The notes under the pieces were generated by a model. It made no database searches, was not told where the DNA came from, and worked only from the letters and a program-made list of their open reading frames with translations. Shown one piece after another: positions 16,981-26,523 of a DNA stretch of 64,000 nucleotides. The number at the start of each line of letters is the position of its first letter. The stretch's first letter is position 1. This DNA is from MED660 sp002691025 (lineage in GTDB: Bacteria > Myxococcota_A > UBA9160 > UBA4427). Both the position numbers and the translations under genes were made by a program. Location of the stretch: positions 30,208 through 94,207 of the forward strand of contig NHDZ02000103.1 in NCBI GenBank assembly GCA_002170485.2. Reading direction: 5' to 3'.

Positions 16981-17949
16981 ATGTCTGGTCTCGATGAATC
17001 GAAGATCTCCGGTGAACCGTCAAACGCGGTCATCGATCCATCACGCGTCAGCGTGATCATCCCCTGTCGAAACGAACGGGCCACCATTGAGCGAGTGGTG
17101 TCCCGCTTTCGCGAACAACTCCCTGAAGCCGAAATCCTCGTCGTCGATAACGCCAGCGACGACGATACGGCACGGGTGGCCGAACAGGCCGGCGCGCGTG
17201 TGGTCCGCGAGTCCCGGGTCGGGAAAGGCTTTGCGCTCCTGACAGGCTTTGGAAGCGCGCGCGAGGCCGACTACTACGTCATGGTCGATGGAGATGATAC
17301 GTATCCGGCCACGGCCTCCATCGATCTGATCGCGCGGGCGGCGGATGGAGCCGACATGGTGGTGGCGACCCGACTCGCCGACCAGCAAGAGGGTTCATTG
17401 CCCAAAGGTCACGGCCTCGGCAATCGACTCTTCATCGCGCTGGTGCGACTTCTTTTTGGAATCAAGACCCGCGACCTCTTCTCGGGCTACCGGGTCCTGA
17501 CCCGACGTTTCCTGGACACCGTTCCCATCGTCGCCACCGGCTTTGATATCGAAGCGGAGCTCTCGGTTCAAGCACAAACCCATGGGTTCCGGGTCGATGA
17601 GCACCCCATCGAATATCGTCCGCGTCATCCGGACAGCGCGAGCAAACTCAACACATTTCGCGACGGGACCCACATCCTGCGCGGGATCCTGATCCTCTTC
17701 CGCGACTACAGACCCATCGCCTTCTTCGGTTCTCTGGCCATCCTCCTTGCCCTTGCTTCACTCGCCAGCGGGTGGGCCGCCGTGGACGACTACCTACGGA
17801 CCGGCTTCGTGAACCATCTGCCTCGCGCTGTACTCGCAGCCGGTCTCTTCATTCTATCGGCCCTTTCCATGTCACTCGGCGTACTCCTTTCCTCCATCAA
17901 CAGGCGATCCACCGAACTCGCCAGCCTGATCCGAAAGCGATCGCGTTGA
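16981..17949 (+). CDS. Family 2 glycosyltransferase (dolichyl/undecaprenyl-phosphate sugar synthase type)
   Basis: 322 residues. The GT-A domain opens with VSVIIPCRNERATIERVV (about 23-40). It has the nucleotide-binding VVDNASDDDTA near 58 and the DxD-like MVDGDDTYPAT near 101. FSGYRVLTRRF near 166 is the acceptor region shared with DPM1-like enzymes. Two C-terminal helices (about 241-262 and 276-302) anchor it in the membrane. It probably transfers a sugar from an NDP donor to a polyprenyl phosphate. It overlaps the following glycosyltransferase by four bases (TTGA). Confidence 0.9.
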   Translation: MSGLDESKISGEPSNAVIDPSRVSVIIPCRNERATIERVVSRFREQLPEAEILVVDNASDDDTARVAEQAGARVVRESRVGKGFALLTGFGSAREADYYVMVDGDDTYPATASIDLIARAADGADMVVATRLADQQEGSLPKGHGLGNRLFIALVRLLFGIKTRDLFSGYRVLTRRFLDTVPIVATGFDIEAELSVQAQTHGFRVDEHPIEYRPRHPDSASKLNTFRDGTHILRGILILFRDYRPIAFFGSLAILLALASLASGWAAVDDYLRTGFVNHLPRAVLAAGLFILSALSMSLGVLLSSINRRSTELASLIRKRSR

Positions 17950-18998
17950 GCGAGGAGTCCCCTCTCGACAGAAGTGTCAGTCTGATCGTGGTGAACTACA
18001 ACGGCGAGCGCACTCTTCGGTCGTGTATCGAATCCCTACTCGGTTCACTGGGACCCTCCACCGAACTCTTCGTGGTCGACAACGCTTCCTCGGACACAAG
18101 CCCCGCTCTACTCAAGGCGATGGAGAAGAGGAGTCCGGCCATACAGACCCTCTCCCTGGAGGAGAACCTGGGCTACGCGGGCGCCGTCAATCACGTCCTT
18201 CCCCGGTGCCAAGGTCGATATATCGCTGTTCTCAACATGGACATCGAGGCCGAAGAGAACTGGCTCGACCCGCTCGTGGAACTGCTCGATCAGCAACCCG
18301 GGGTGGCGGCCGTCAATCCTCTCCTCACAGTGAACGATGGCCAGGTCGTAAACGCAGCGGGTCAAGATGTCCACATCACCGGACTCGGGTTCAATCGCGC
18401 TCTTGGACGATCGCGTTCCTCCATTCACGAAGAGCCTTTCTCCGTCCCCGGCATCCAGGGGGCCGCATTCCTGATCCGGAGATCCGTGCTCGAAGAGATC
18501 GGGGGTATGGACGACTCTGGTTTCCTCTATCACGAGGACGTCAACCTGTCATGGCTGCTTCGACTGATGGGCCATGACCTCTATTGCGTGCCCCGGTCCG
18601 TCGTCCGGCATGATTATTTCCTCTCCATGCACGCAGAAAAGCTCTACCTCCTCGAGCGGAATCGATTGGCCATGCTGGCAAGCTATCTCGAGCCTTCCAC
18701 CCGGATCTGGCTCTCGCCCTTCCTGCTCCTGACGGAACTGGTCCTTTGGATCTATGCCCTGATGCGGGGCCCTGGCTTCCTGGGCGCCAAAGCACGCTCC
18801 TACGGCTGGCTGAGATCAGACCGAAGCCGGATTCAAGAACGACGCGACCTCGCCCATCGGTTGAGGAAGATCCATGATCGCGCGCTGCTTTCAGGGATGA
18901 CACTCACGTATCCATGGCGTCAGGTTCTCACCCTCGCTCGCGAGAAGGCGGAACCCCGAAACCCTCTTCCCCCAAAGACACCCACTGGGAAGAGTTGA
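17946..18998 (+). CDS. Family 2 glycosyltransferase (rhamnosyltransferase-like)
   Basis: 350 residues if started at the TTG that overlaps the previous stop (TTGA). The frame is open further upstream, but that part is antisense-like and lacks family sequence. Domain marks are VSLIVVNYNGERTLRSCIES near 12, VDNASSDTSPALL near 42, AVLNMDIEAEENWLDPLV near 95 (acidic metal site) and GIQGAAFLIRRSVLEEIGGMD near 165 with FLYHEDVNLSWLL. These are typical of the WcaA/rhamnosyltransferase group. One or two hydrophobic segments near 255-285 suggest membrane association. It is convergent with the next GT2 gene. Confidence 0.88.
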   Translation: MSEESPLDRSVSLIVVNYNGERTLRSCIESLLGSLGPSTELFVVDNASSDTSPALLKAMEKRSPAIQTLSLEENLGYAGAVNHVLPRCQGRYIAVLNMDIEAEENWLDPLVELLDQQPGVAAVNPLLTVNDGQVVNAAGQDVHITGLGFNRALGRSRSSIHEEPFSVPGIQGAAFLIRRSVLEEIGGMDDSGFLYHEDVNLSWLLRLMGHDLYCVPRSVVRHDYFLSMHAEKLYLLERNRLAMLASYLEPSTRIWLSPFLLLTELVLWIYALMRGPGFLGAKARSYGWLRSDRSRIQERRDLAHRLRKIHDRALLSGMTLTYPWRQVLTLAREKAEPRNPLPPKTPTGKS

Positions 18999-19001
18999 GT
19001 T

Positions 19002-19982
19002 TCAGTGCTCCTCTTCGGGGCCCTCTCCAGCCTCAAGAGACACCTCTGACTCGAGTCGCCTGAGTCGGTAGGAGATATCCTCCTGGATACTTCGGCTTGA
19101 ATTGACCAGATCCGCCACGATTCCGGTCAGGACCATCTGGAGTCCCGCCAACATCAGGATCGCCGCGAGAATCAGCGACTGGACGTGGAGATCGTGATCC
19201 TCCGTCAGGAAGAAGAAGTATAGAAAGCGAAGCCCCAGCAGGAGTCCGGCCGCCATCGAAATGGTTCCCAGGGTCGAAAAAATCCGCATGGCCCCATACG
19301 AGGAATACACCCGGACCATCACACCCAGGGATCGTGTAATGAATTCACCGACATTGGAAAACAAACGGGACTCGCGCAGTTTCTCATTGGTCCGGATGGG
19401 AACGCTCACCGTAGGAATCCGGCGTCGGCCCGCCTGGATGACATGGTCCACCGTATGATCAAAATCAGTGAACATATTGATCCGGGAAGCCGCTTCGCGT
19501 GAATACGCCTTGAAGCCACTGGCTACATCCGGCACATCCATGTTGGCCAGTCGGCTCACTGTCCGACTCCCCAACTTCTGGAGCATCTTCTTCGAAGACG
19601 AGAAATGCTCGACTTCGCCCGGTCGCCGGTCGCCGATCACGAGCTCCGCTCGACCTTCCAGAATCGGTTTCACCAACTCCCTGATGTCTTCGCCCTGGTA
19701 CTGATTGTCCCCGTCTGTATTGACGATGATGTCTGCATCCGCNCTCAAGCAGTAATCCATACCCGCTGCAAAGGCGTGGCCCAGCCCCCGGTTCGCAGAG
19801 AAGCGCAAGACGTGATCCGCACCGTTTTCACGCGCAACTTCACCTGTGCGGTCGGTGCTCCCATCATCAATTACGAGGACTTCGACGATATCAATTCCGT
19901 CGATGTCCCTGGGAATATCTCCCAGAGTTGCAGCCAACGTATCCTCTTCATCGAGGCACGGAATCTGGATCATGAGCTTCAC
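19002..19982 (-). CDS. Family 2 glycosyltransferase with C-terminal transmembrane pair
   Basis: 326 residues. KLMIQIPCLDEEDTLAATL at the N-terminus, VIDDGSTDRTGEVAREN near 36 and the acidic ADADIIVNTDGDNQYQG near 80-96 define the GT-A fold of polyprenyl-phosphate sugar transferases. VASGFKAYSREAASRIN near 154 is the acceptor region. Two helices (about 238-260 and 268-292) and a Glu-rich tail (EAGEGPEEEH) follow. One N falls in a third codon position near residue 80. It is convergent with the glycosyltransferase at 17946, three bases apart. The function is surface polysaccharide or glycolipid synthesis; the acceptor is unknown. Confidence 0.9.
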   Translation of the reverse strand: MKLMIQIPCLDEEDTLAATLGDIPRDIDGIDIVEVLVIDDGSTDRTGEVARENGADHVLRFSANRGLGHAFAAGMDYCLXADADIIVNTDGDNQYQGEDIRELVKPILEGRAELVIGDRRPGEVEHFSSSKKMLQKLGSRTVSRLANMDVPDVASGFKAYSREAASRINMFTDFDHTVDHVIQAGRRRIPTVSVPIRTNEKLRESRLFSNVGEFITRSLGVMVRVYSSYGAMRIFSTLGTISMAAGLLLGLRFLYFFFLTEDHDLHVQSLILAAILMLAGLQMVLTGIVADLVNSSRSIQEDISYRLRRLESEVSLEAGEGPEEEH

Positions 19983-20186
19983 GCTGATCTCCTGTCATGA
20001 ACGAATCGGCGAAACCAGATCATACGGCATCTGGCTTCGCCTTGGAGTCCGTGAGGCCCAGAAGCCGCCAGGCGTTCCTTGGCCCCTCCGGACCAAAGGA
20101 TGGGGACGCGATCGATTCANCCTCTGTGATNTCGCCGAATGGNCCTATCATCCAGGGTCTGCACCAAAGACCCGAAGGAAATCGAA

Positions 20187-20831
20187 ATGAATCGGTCTCG
20201 ATCCCCAGTCTCNCTGCTGATCCTCCTGACACTGGCCCTCCTGACAAGTTCCACCGCTGAAGCGGACGACTTCAGTCGGTCCGGAGCGTATATCGGAGCC
20301 TCGGGGGCGTTCGGCATAAGCCTCTTNGAAGACGATCTCGAAGCCTCCTCTCCGCGGAATCTGAAGCTCGGCGATTCAGCAGGCTTCCAGATCAAGATGG
20401 GGTATCGCCTCAACAAATGGATGGCTCTTGAGGCCCAATATGAATGGCTGAATGAGTTCGTCGTGACACAAACCAACGACGCCATCTACGAATCCACCAC
20501 CGTAGCCGAATTCAGGCCTCAAACCGTNACCGCCAATCTGAAGCTGATCCTTCCGCTGGGTCGNGTAGAACCACATCTGATCCTGGGTATCGGACTCGGC
20601 CTTTGGGAAGGNAAGGTGATCCGTTCAGGATTTTCAAAAAGCGACTCGGCTTTGGCCGGGCGAGTGGGGGCCGGCATGGACTTCCATCTGACACCGTCCT
20701 GGATCCTGAGTGCAAGCGGTACGGTGGTGCTCGGGACGGCTCAATTCACGCAAGAAGCAGGCGCGATCCCCTTTTCGGTNGGCGACCTCTACTACGTCTC
20801 ATTTGGGGCCGGCGTAGCCTATCGCTTCTNA
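20187..20831 (+). CDS. Outer-membrane beta-barrel protein (OmpA/OprF-like, small)
   Basis: 214 residues from the ATG at 20187. A signal peptide of about 27 residues (ending SSTAEA) precedes SRSGAYIGASGAFGISL. The alternating strands of an eight-stranded barrel follow and end in the aromatic GAGVAYRF, the typical C-terminal Phe recognised by the BAM complex. The stop codon is TNA at 20829-20831 (an ambiguous base, so TAA or TGA). That end is preferred because the frame beyond it is shadow sequence. Several Ns fall in third codon positions. It is a porin-like or adhesin-like surface protein of unknown role. Confidence 0.78.
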
Positions 20832-20891
20832 CAGACCCCACCTCGCCTTGTTGACGAGCGTCACCCCATCAGACCCCTCGTGGCGGGTCCG

Positions 20892-23297
20892 CTATTCAGC
20901 CCTTGTCTTCGGCTTCCAGCGACGAAGCAGAAGTGAATTGCTCACGACGCTGACGCTCGAAAAGGCCATGGCCGCCCCGGCAAAAATTGGACTCAAGAGA
21001 CCCGCGGCCGCCAGGGGAATCCCGGCCGTGTTGTAGAGGAAGGCCCAGAAGAGATTCTGGTGGATCTTGCGGGTCGTGGCCCGGGAAACGGAGATCGCTT
21101 CGGGAACAAGCCGGGGATCGGATCGCATCAAGGTAATGCCGGCGGTATGCATGGCTACGTCTGAGCCGGTCGCCATGGCGAACCCCACATCCGAAGCCGC
21201 CAGAGCCGGAGCATCATTGACGCCGTCGCCCACCATGGCCACACGGCTCCCCGACCCTCTCACAGACACGACTTCCTGGGCTTTCTCATCCGGCAGGACC
21301 TCAGCCACGACTTCGTCTACACCGACATCATCGGCCACCACTTGCGCGGTCTGCGCGTTNTCACCGGTCAACATGATGACCCGGGTCCCCATCTGGTGGA
21401 GCTCTTCAATGGCTGATTTCGCACTCTCACGAACCCGGTCGCCGACGGCCGCAATCGCCAGCAGCACGCCGCCTTCCTGGGCCATCCACATGACGGTCAT
21501 GCCCTGCTTTTCAAGATCNTCCGCCTGCACTGCCAGGTTCGACATGTCGACCTTCTCTTCTTCCATCAGGCGTCGACTTCCCAGGACCAAGGACCTTTCT
21601 CCGACTCGCGCCTTGATTCCGCGTCCCGGAAGGGCCTGGAAATCATCCATCTCCTGGGTCGGGATCGAACGATCATCGGCCCCTCGTAGAATCGCCTGGG
21701 CAAGAGGATGTTCACTTCCCTTCTGGATAGAAGCCATCAAGGCAAGCGCCTGCTCTTCGCTTCCCCCATCCACGCACTTGATCTGGCGNAACTCTGGACG
21801 CCCTTCCGTCAACGTGCCGGTCTTGTCGAAGATCACGACAGANACGCCACGTGCCTGCTCCAGTGCTTCTGCATCCTGAATCAGGATCCCGGCCCGGGCN
21901 GCGGCTCCCGTCCCCACCACCAGCGCTGTGGGCGTCGCGAGACCGAGCGCGCACGGACATGCAATCACCAACACTGAAACCGCATGGATCAGGGACGTTT
22001 CCCACCCTGCGCCCAGGAAGAGCCAGACCCCGAGTGTCAGCACAGAGGAGCCGAGGACCACAGGCACGAAAACAGCNGAGACACGGTCGACTGTCTTCTG
22101 AAGAGGGGGTTTGCTGGACTGCGCTTCTTCAACCAGGGATACGATTTGCGAAAGAAGAGATTCCTCTCCAACGCGTGTCGCCTCAATTCGCAGTAGACCC
22201 GAACCGTTGATGGAGCCACCCGTCACTTCATCTCCGGTTGTACGGGAGACCGGAAGGCTTTCGCCCGTAAGCAGGGACTCGTCCAGTTGGCTTGCCCCCT
22301 CGAGAATGATGCCGTCCACGGGCAGACTCTCACCCGGCTTCACCAGGACGACCTCTCCCCGACTGACCGCATCGGCCGGGATCTCCAACTCCGCCCCGTC
22401 CCGGATCACACGCGCTGTGCGCGGGCGAAGTGCCATCAATGCCTGGATGGCGGCGGTCGTTCCATGCTTCGCACGAGTCTCGAGAAGGCGACCCAGAAGC
22501 ACCAGCGTGATGACTGCAGCCGAAGCTTCAAAATAGAGCTCACCGGANCCCACCAGGACCACATAGACACTGAGCAGATATGCCGCGCTGGTCCCGAGCG
22601 CCACAAGAAGGTCCATATTTCCGGTCCCGGCTCGCAAGGCTCGCCAAGCCGCTCGATAGAAACGCGCACCTGCCAGGAACTGCACCGGCGTCGCCAACGC
22701 CCATTGCCAAGGCCCCGGCAACATGACCGTAAAGCCCAGGGGTTCAGCCATCATCGGTGCCACCAGAGGCAAGGTCAGGAGAGTCGAAGCCAGGAGGGTG
22801 AGAAGGTCGCTCCGGTTCTTTCGTCGCTCTTCCTTGCGTCGCATCTCAGAGGCCTCCCGTTCGGAGGCGAGAGGGGTGGCTCCATAACCGGCCCCTTCAA
22901 TGGCAGCCACGATGGATTCGGTATCCGTGGCCCCCGGTTCNTATGCCACATGGGCCAGGGCATTCGCGAGATTCACCTGAGCCGACACAACACCGGGCTC
23001 TTTCATGATTGCGTTTTCGATGCGACCTGCGCAGGTTGCGCAGCTCATTCCATCCAGACTGAATTTGACCAGGACGGGTCGCACGGCATGACCGACCCCG
23101 ACCACGGCGGAGACGATCTCGGCCAAGGAAATCTGCGGCGGATCGAATTCAACNTCCACCCTCTCCTTGGTCAGGTTGGCCGATACCGAGCGGACACCAG
23201 CCAGAGCTGAAATTGCGGTTTCGAGTGGCCCCACACAACTCGCGCAATCCATCCCGTCCACCGAAAGACTGACTCTTCGAGACTTCTCCTGGGACAT
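20892..23297 (-). CDS. copA: Copper-translocating P1B-type ATPase
   Basis: 801 residues. Two N-terminal heavy-metal-associated domains carry GMDCASC (Cys18, Cys21) and GMSCATC (near 85). Eight helices follow, with the ion-binding CPCALGLATPTAL in helix 6. LTGES in the actuator domain, DKTGTLTEG with the phosphorylated Asp, HPLAQAI in the nucleotide domain and GDGVNDAPALA are all present. This is a complete Cu(I) exporter of the inner membrane. It protects against copper or supplies it to periplasmic cuproenzymes such as the CuA oxidase. No CopZ or CueR gene adjoins it. Confidence 0.95.
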   Translation of the reverse strand: MSQEKSRRVSLSVDGMDCASCVGPLETAISALAGVRSVSANLTKERVXVEFDPPQISLAEIVSAVVGVGHAVRPVLVKFSLDGMSCATCAGRIENAIMKEPGVVSAQVNLANALAHVAXEPGATDTESIVAAIEGAGYGATPLASEREASEMRRKEERRKNRSDLLTLLASTLLTLPLVAPMMAEPLGFTVMLPGPWQWALATPVQFLAGARFYRAAWRALRAGTGNMDLLVALGTSAAYLLSVYVVLVXSGELYFEASAAVITLVLLGRLLETRAKHGTTAAIQALMALRPRTARVIRDGAELEIPADAVSRGEVVLVKPGESLPVDGIILEGASQLDESLLTGESLPVSRTTGDEVTGGSINGSGLLRIEATRVGEESLLSQIVSLVEEAQSSKPPLQKTVDRVXAVFVPVVLGSSVLTLGVWLFLGAGWETSLIHAVSVLVIACPCALGLATPTALVVGTGAXARAGILIQDAEALEQARGXSVVIFDKTGTLTEGRPEXRQIKCVDGGSEEQALALMASIQKGSEHPLAQAILRGADDRSIPTQEMDDFQALPGRGIKARVGERSLVLGSRRLMEEEKVDMSNLAVQAXDLEKQGMTVMWMAQEGGVLLAIAAVGDRVRESAKSAIEELHQMGTRVIMLTGXNAQTAQVVADDVGVDEVVAEVLPDEKAQEVVSVRGSGSRVAMVGDGVNDAPALAASDVGFAMATGSDVAMHTAGITLMRSDPRLVPEAISVSRATTRKIHQNLFWAFLYNTAGIPLAAAGLLSPIFAGAAMAFSSVSVVSNSLLLRRWKPKTRAE

Positions 23298-23429
23298 CCA
23301 AACTCCCCGCGTCTTGAAAGTGGCTTAAAAAAAACCCTGCACCGTATACGACGGAACTAGTCTACCTTCTGAGCGTCAGAGACGANAACACTAGCGCGAC
23401 TACACAAATGAGGCGTAACAAGTCGCCAC

Positions 23430-24932
23430 ATGAAATCTCCGCACCGACTGCTCGCGATCACGCTTTTTCTCCTCTTGCTGGCTCCCTTGACCCAGGCCCA
23501 GGACAAGAGGCCGCCCCCGTCTACGGAAACCACTCTCGAGAAGGGTCTCGATGCGCTTGACCATGGCCAATGGAACGAAGCCATGCAGATCTTCGAAGCC
23601 CTCTCCGAGGCGGAACCCGACCAACCTGCCCCGGCCTATTATCTGGGTGTCGCGGCCGCCCATGGCGGCCATGACGTAACGGCCGTAGACGCCTTCATCC
23701 ATTGCGCCTCCATCGACCCGGGATTCGAGTGGGTCCAGGCCAACCTCGGGCTCATCCTCTTCCGCCTGGACGAGATCCAACTGGCCGAGGATCACCTCCT
23801 CGAAGCCCTCCTCCAGGGGCCGGAAAACGCGGACGTCCTCCTTCACCTCGGCATGATCGATGCCCGACGCCAGGAATATGACCGCGCACTGAGGCTCTAC
23901 CAACAAAGTGCAGACCTGGATCCATCCGTCGCCAGCCTGGCCATGTTTGAAGCGGCNGATCTCGAACTGGCCCGGGGTGATCTACCCGCTGCGTTGGATT
24001 TTCTCGAGAAGGCTCGCTTGGCGCCAGGGCCCGCATCCGCCCAGAAAGCCGCGGAAGAACTCCTTGACGCACTGATGGCCGAAACCACGAAACAACCTCG
24101 TTTCATCCTTCAAGGCAATGCGGGATTCGAACTCGACGACAACGTCACGGTCACCGAAGAGGATCTGGCTACGGGGCTTTCGGATGAAGCTCTCGTACTG
24201 GGCGCGGGTCTCGAATACAGATTGCTGAATGAAGAAACGGCCTGGGTCATCGTCGGTTACAACATCTATCAGAGTCTGTATCGGACCCTGACGGACTTCG
24301 ATCTCCGCATCCAGGAACCTCGACTGACCATCGGTGGAAGGGTCGGGCGGGTATTCCCGACCTTCAGCTACGCCTACCAGAACCAGACCCTTGGAAGCGA
24401 CGGGTTCCTGTCCTCGCATCTCATGGATTTCGANCTCGATATCGCCCTGACGGATCGCTGGTTCCTCTTTCTCGGAGGTGAAGTCGAAAGGATCACCTAC
24501 GACTTCACACCCGCTCGAACCGGTTACCGGGGCGCAATCAACCTGGGCCCGCAGATCCGGTTCCTGGACAACCTCGTCTCGTTGCGCGTGATCTGGGAGC
24601 CTACCTGGCAACGTACCGATGGAGCTACTTTCAGTTTCAACGGCCAATCCGTGTTGACCGAGCTGAACGTCTTCATTCCAAGGGGGCGAGGTCTCGATAT
24701 GGATGCCTCGTACCAGTATATCCAGAACGACTACACCGAGAGGGTTTCCGGATTCGGCCTGGGCTACCGGCACGACACCTACCACGTATTGCGCCTGGGN
24801 CTGCAGATGCCACTTGCGAAGTACGCCAACATATCCGCCGACTACCTGCATCTTCGCTCCGAGTCGACCATCCCCGATCTCAACTATTCCCAGAATATCC
24901 TGACATTCCGTATCGGATTCTGGTACTTCTAG
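23430..24932 (+). CDS. TPR protein with C-terminal outer-membrane barrel
   Basis: 500 residues. A signal peptide (about 1-24, ending LTQAQ) is followed by four or five tetratricopeptide repeats (about 35-215), such as GLDALDHGQWNEAMQIFEAL and AYYLGVAAAHGGHDVTAVDAF. The C-terminal half (about 225-500) alternates polar and aromatic residues in strands and ends NILTFRIGFWYF, a classic barrel terminus. The TPR-plus-barrel plan is like surface assembly modifiers (Slam) or polysaccharide export porins such as PelB/AlgK-AlgE fusions. The specific function is not known. Confidence 0.75.
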   Translation: MKSPHRLLAITLFLLLLAPLTQAQDKRPPPSTETTLEKGLDALDHGQWNEAMQIFEALSEAEPDQPAPAYYLGVAAAHGGHDVTAVDAFIHCASIDPGFEWVQANLGLILFRLDEIQLAEDHLLEALLQGPENADVLLHLGMIDARRQEYDRALRLYQQSADLDPSVASLAMFEAXDLELARGDLPAALDFLEKARLAPGPASAQKAAEELLDALMAETTKQPRFILQGNAGFELDDNVTVTEEDLATGLSDEALVLGAGLEYRLLNEETAWVIVGYNIYQSLYRTLTDFDLRIQEPRLTIGGRVGRVFPTFSYAYQNQTLGSDGFLSSHLMDFXLDIALTDRWFLFLGGEVERITYDFTPARTGYRGAINLGPQIRFLDNLVSLRVIWEPTWQRTDGATFSFNGQSVLTELNVFIPRGRGLDMDASYQYIQNDYTERVSGFGLGYRHDTYHVLRLXLQMPLAKYANISADYLHLRSESTIPDLNYSQNILTFRIGFWYF

Positions 24933-24937
24933 NCCTT

Positions 24938-25531
24938 CTACGGAGCCTTTTGCACCGCATCCGCCCTCTCTTCAATGGAAAGCGGCCGAACGCGACGCAT
25001 CTGCTTCTGCATCTTCGATTTCTGTGAATCGGACATGGCCTCAAAGCGTGCTTGATGCTCTTTCATGCGATTCTTCTCGGTCTCATCCACGGATACCGGC
25101 CTGGATCGTTGAGCCGGAGCTCCAGCGGGCGGTTCAGGCAGAACGAACTCGCCCTTGTTTCGCGATGTAATCGAAATCGCCTTCACCCGCTGCTGCATGG
25201 AACTGCGTCGCTCATCACTGAGCCTCTGGGTACGAAGGCCGGGCGTCATCATCTTCTTCAGTTCCTCGGACAGGTTCTGACTTGTCATCCGCCGAGCAGC
25301 GATATGAGGACGGACTTCGGATCGCCAACGACCGCGGCGCACATCGAGATGATTCTGGTATCGGGATTGCCAGCGCGAAAACTCGGCTCTTGGCCGAGCC
25401 CCTCCCACGGGCTCTCGCGAATGAGCCACGGGGACAAAAGCCAGGCAAAGTGCGGCCGCAAGAAAGGTCCTCAGCCAGAACCCGACCCGGACCGGACCTC
25501 CATAGGAGATGGCCTTTTTGTTCCAACCCAT
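24938..25531 (-). CDS. Secreted basic helical protein, unrecognised
   Basis: 197 residues from the ATG at 25531; the open frame continues upstream but inside the SDR gene on another frame. A signal peptide (about 15-40, LRTFLAAALCLAFVPVAHS) precedes a strongly basic, Arg- and Gln-rich domain. Segments such as HQARFEAMSDSQKSKMQKQM near the C-terminus recall the DUF3106-like or Spy-like periplasmic helical proteins. No family can be named firmly. It lies 44 bases downstream of the SDR gene on the same strand. Confidence 0.6.
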   Translation of the reverse strand: MGWNKKAISYGGPVRVGFWLRTFLAAALCLAFVPVAHSREPVGGARPRAEFSRWQSRYQNHLDVRRGRWRSEVRPHIAARRMTSQNLSEELKKMMTPGLRTQRLSDERRSSMQQRVKAISITSRNKGEFVLPEPPAGAPAQRSRPVSVDETEKNRMKEHQARFEAMSDSQKSKMQKQMRRVRPLSIEERADAVQKAP

Positions 25532-25574
25532 GCTGGTGTTCCCCAACCCCGCCTTCAGCTTTTCCCTTGCAGAC

Positions 25575-26318
25575 TCAAAAGGACTCGCGATACGGACGCA
25601 GATCGACTTCCAGGCTCCAAGCCGACGGGGCCTGCCTGTGCAATGACCAGAAGGCATCCGCAATGGCCGAGATATCCAACATGCCGCCCGCACCCTTGGC
25701 TTCGCGAAGACCGGGAAAACGACCATTGACCACATCGCCATCGATCACCCCATCGATGACCACGTGACCCACGTGGATCCCTTGCGGCCCGAACTCCCGG
25801 GCCATGCCATGGGCCACCGATCGTAAAGCGGACTTCGCCGAAGCAAAGGCCGTAAACGGCGGGCGAGCCCGCAAAGAAGCCGTGGCTCCCGTAAACAGGA
25901 TGCTCCCGCTGCCCTGGGGCAGCATACGTCGTGCCGCTTCTCTTCCCACGAGAAACCCTCCAAAGCAACAGATTCGCCATAGCTCTTCAAAGAACTCATC
26001 GGTCATCTCAAGCAGTGGGCTGAACTGATTATTGCCCGCGTTATAAGCCACGAGATCAAGCGATCCCCCCTCTTGAACGGCCCGATCCAGAAGTGCCTCG
26101 ACTTCGTTGCTCTGGGTCGTATCGGCCACAACCGCCGAAGCCTTACCTCCCGAAGCCTCGATCTCGGCCACCACAGCGTCCAGTTTTTCCAGGGTTCGCC
26201 CAGCGATGAACGTATGTAGACCCTCTTGAGANAAGCGACGTGCCAAGGCTGCGCCGAGTCCGTTCTGCGAGCCCACTCCGACGACGACAGCGACCTTACC
26301 TACCTGACCTGGAGCCAT
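25575..26318 (-). CDS. SDR-family oxidoreductase lacking the catalytic Tyr
   Basis: 247 residues from MAPGQVGKV; the open frame to 26381 lacks support. The Rossmann motif is VVGVGSQNGLGAAL near 12-25, with NAGN near 85 and GSILFTGATAS near 135. The usual catalytic Y-x-x-x-K is F-x-x-x-K here (PPFTAFASAKSALRS near 150-163). A recognised subgroup of SDRs with this FASAK pattern exists among environmental bacteria, so it is probably not a random mutation. NAD(P)H binding is expected, but ordinary ketone reduction may be altered. The C-terminus, WSLEVDLRPYRESF, is typical of this subgroup. Confidence 0.85.
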   Translation of the reverse strand: MAPGQVGKVAVVVGVGSQNGLGAALARRXSQEGLHTFIAGRTLEKLDAVVAEIEASGGKASAVVADTTQSNEVEALLDRAVQEGGSLDLVAYNAGNNQFSPLLEMTDEFFEELWRICCFGGFLVGREAARRMLPQGSGSILFTGATASLRARPPFTAFASAKSALRSVAHGMAREFGPQGIHVGHVVIDGVIDGDVVNGRFPGLREAKGAGGMLDISAIADAFWSLHRQAPSAWSLEVDLRPYRESF

Positions 26319-26373
26319 CCTATTCCCCCTTCTGCCCCTCGGTCTTTTNCCCGAGGACGCCATACGTTGAATC

Positions 26374-26387
26374 GGCAACACGCTAGC
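26374..26387 (+). promoter_or_regulatory. Possible sigma-54 (-24/-12) promoter for the pilin
   Basis: GG-N10-GC spacing is met by GGCAACACGCTAGC, and the flanking GGCA and TAGCA agree with the RpoN consensus at several positions. It lies about 137 bases before the pilin ATG. Pilin genes in many Proteobacteria and Myxococcota use RpoN. GC-rich DNA produces such matches by chance, so this is weak. A TATAAA near 26425 is an alternative sigma-70 type -10 box. Confidence 0.25.
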
Positions 26388-26523
26388 AACTTGAAGACCT
26401 NATACGCAGTTCGTTCCGGCTCACTATAAATCAGTCCGCAAAGTGTTACGGAACTACAGTCTCCATCCGGACCGGACGATACAAAATCACACGATGACAC
26501 GATGCCGAAACGGGAGAGACATA

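Noticed and set aside
17772..17945. Longer N-terminus for the second glycosyltransferase
   Set aside because: The extra 58 residues are out-of-frame shadow of the preceding glycosyltransferase's C-terminal helices. The TTGA overlap start agrees with family length.
22287..23210. 307-codon plus-strand frame opposite copA
   Set aside because: It is antisense to the HMA domains and first helices of CopA, whose motifs are all intact.
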